Of a stretch of 7,560 nucleotides of DNA, positions 6,899-7,560 are shown piece by piece; position 1 is the stretch's first letter, and the number at the start of each line of letters is the position of its first letter. Made by a program: the position numbers and the translations under genes. The DNA comes from Chlamydiia bacterium (GTDB lineage: Bacteria; Chlamydiota; Chlamydiia; Chlamydiales; JACKPQ01): contig JAUILX010000047.1 of assembly GCA_030433395.1 (NCBI GenBank), positions 1 to 7,560 of the forward strand, in the 5' to 3' direction. The notes beneath the pieces are model-generated. The model did not search any database. It was given only the letters and a program-made list of their open reading frames with translations, and was not told the origin of the DNA.

Positions 6899-7560
6899 TT
6901 AATTTAAGTCTTTTTCAATTTGCTTGAGGGTTTTTCCCTTTGTCTCTGGCACAAAGCGGTAAACAAAATATAGCGCAAAGCCACATACAGCCGCGTAGAG
7001 GAAAAATGCTCCAGCTGATGTAATCTTCTCAATGAGAGTTAAAAATGTCAATGAAACAATGTAGTTAGAAACCCAATTAGCAAAAATGGCCAAACTCATA
7101 GCTCTGCCTCTTATTTGATGGGGGTAAATCTCTGAGATGATCAACCAGGCAACAGGACCTATCCCTATGGCAAAGGTTGCGACGTAGAGCATCAAGCTGA
7201 TCACAGAAAGTAACGATTCTGAAGGGATATCTAGCCAAAACGTGGTCGCAAGCACAATCAGTGAAAGAGTCATCCCTGCCATGCCAACTAATAGAAGGGG
7301 GCGGCGTCCAACGCGGTCTAACAACCAAACAGAAAACAAGGTGGCAATCACATTAATACTACCAACACCTATGCTTGCCCAGATCGCCGAAGTGCCTGCT
7401 TCAAAACCTGCTAGTCTAAAGATCTGATTTGCGTAGTAAATCACGGTATTAATTCCTGTGATTTGCTGCAAAATCGCAAGTCCTAGGCCAACAATGAGAG
7501 CTCCGGCCATCGCCTTCTTAAAGAATGCGGTGTTTTTTGACCCTCGCTCTTTAGTCGTAG
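6899..7560 (-). CDS. Sugar-porter family MFS transporter, C-terminal half (5' end outside window)
   Basis: The frame is open to the right edge, and about 219 residues are visible; full-length members have about 450-500. What is visible runs from the cytoplasmic loop before helix 7 to the C-terminus, with about six hydrophobic helices. Family signatures appear in order: QQITGINTVIYYAN in helix 7, which contacts the sugar; DRVGRRP in the loop between helices 8 and 9; GPVAWLIISEIYPHQIRGRAM across helix 10 and the following loop; and PETKG (6935-6949) after helix 12. These are the marks of the XylE/AraE/GLUT sugar-porter family, inner-membrane proteins that usually import a hexose or pentose with a proton. 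QQITG and the aromatic helix 7 suggest a monosaccharide such as glucose or xylose, but the substrate cannot be fixed from half a protein. The stop TAA lies 9 bases before the aldolase gene and overlaps its ribosome-site region, so sugar uptake and aldolase appear to share an operon. Confidence 0.92.
   Translation of the reverse strand, partial: TTKERGSKNTAFFKKAMAGALIVGLGLAILQQITGINTVIYYANQIFRLAGFEAGTSAIWASIGVGSINVIATLFSVWLLDRVGRRPLLLVGMAGMTLSLIVLATTFWLDIPSESLLSVISLMLYVATFAIGIGPVAWLIISEIYPHQIRGRAMSLAIFANWVSNYIVSLTFLTLIEKITSAGAFFLYAAVCGFALYFVYRFVPETKGKTLKQIEKDLN

Overview
The window looks like chromosomal DNA from a Gram-negative, probably chlamydia-like bacterium (order Parachlamydiales or a relative). 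The main reasons are a DhnA/FbaB-type class I fructose-bisphosphate aldolase that reads very like the chlamydial versions, a sugar-porter transporter next to it of the kind environmental chlamydiae keep, and envelope proteins typical of a two-membrane cell. The lineage is inferred from remembered family resemblance; no search was run.

Layout. On the minus strand at the left edge (1-248) is a partial ribbon-helix-helix antitoxin of RelB type that runs out of the window. It has no ATG in a usual position. A 92-base divergent intergenic region (249-340) follows. Next come three plus-strand genes: a very large AsmA/TamB-like membrane-anchored protein (341-3907), a small lipoprotein (3971-4564) and an exported protein with a HEXXGH zinc-peptidase-like motif and an outer-membrane-like C-terminus (4561-5826). 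The lipoprotein and the peptidase-like gene overlap by GTGA. A good sigma70-type promoter overlaps the end of the large gene, just after a run of nine C, so genes two and three probably have their own transcript as well as any read-through.

The right third is on the minus strand and converges on the peptidase-like gene with only 7 bases between the stop codons. It holds the C-terminal half of a sugar-porter-family MFS transporter (6899-7560, 5' end outside the window) and, 9 bases downstream of it, the aldolase (5834-6889). Together these look like an operon for hexose import plus the aldolase step of glycolysis or gluconeogenesis.

The plus-strand trio is a candidate cell-envelope cassette: an inner-membrane-anchored lipid-transport-like protein, a lipoprotein and a possible metallopeptidase. 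Of all the content here, the peptidase-like protein is the least well described. No RNA genes, CRISPR arrays, insertion sequences or intrinsic terminators were seen.
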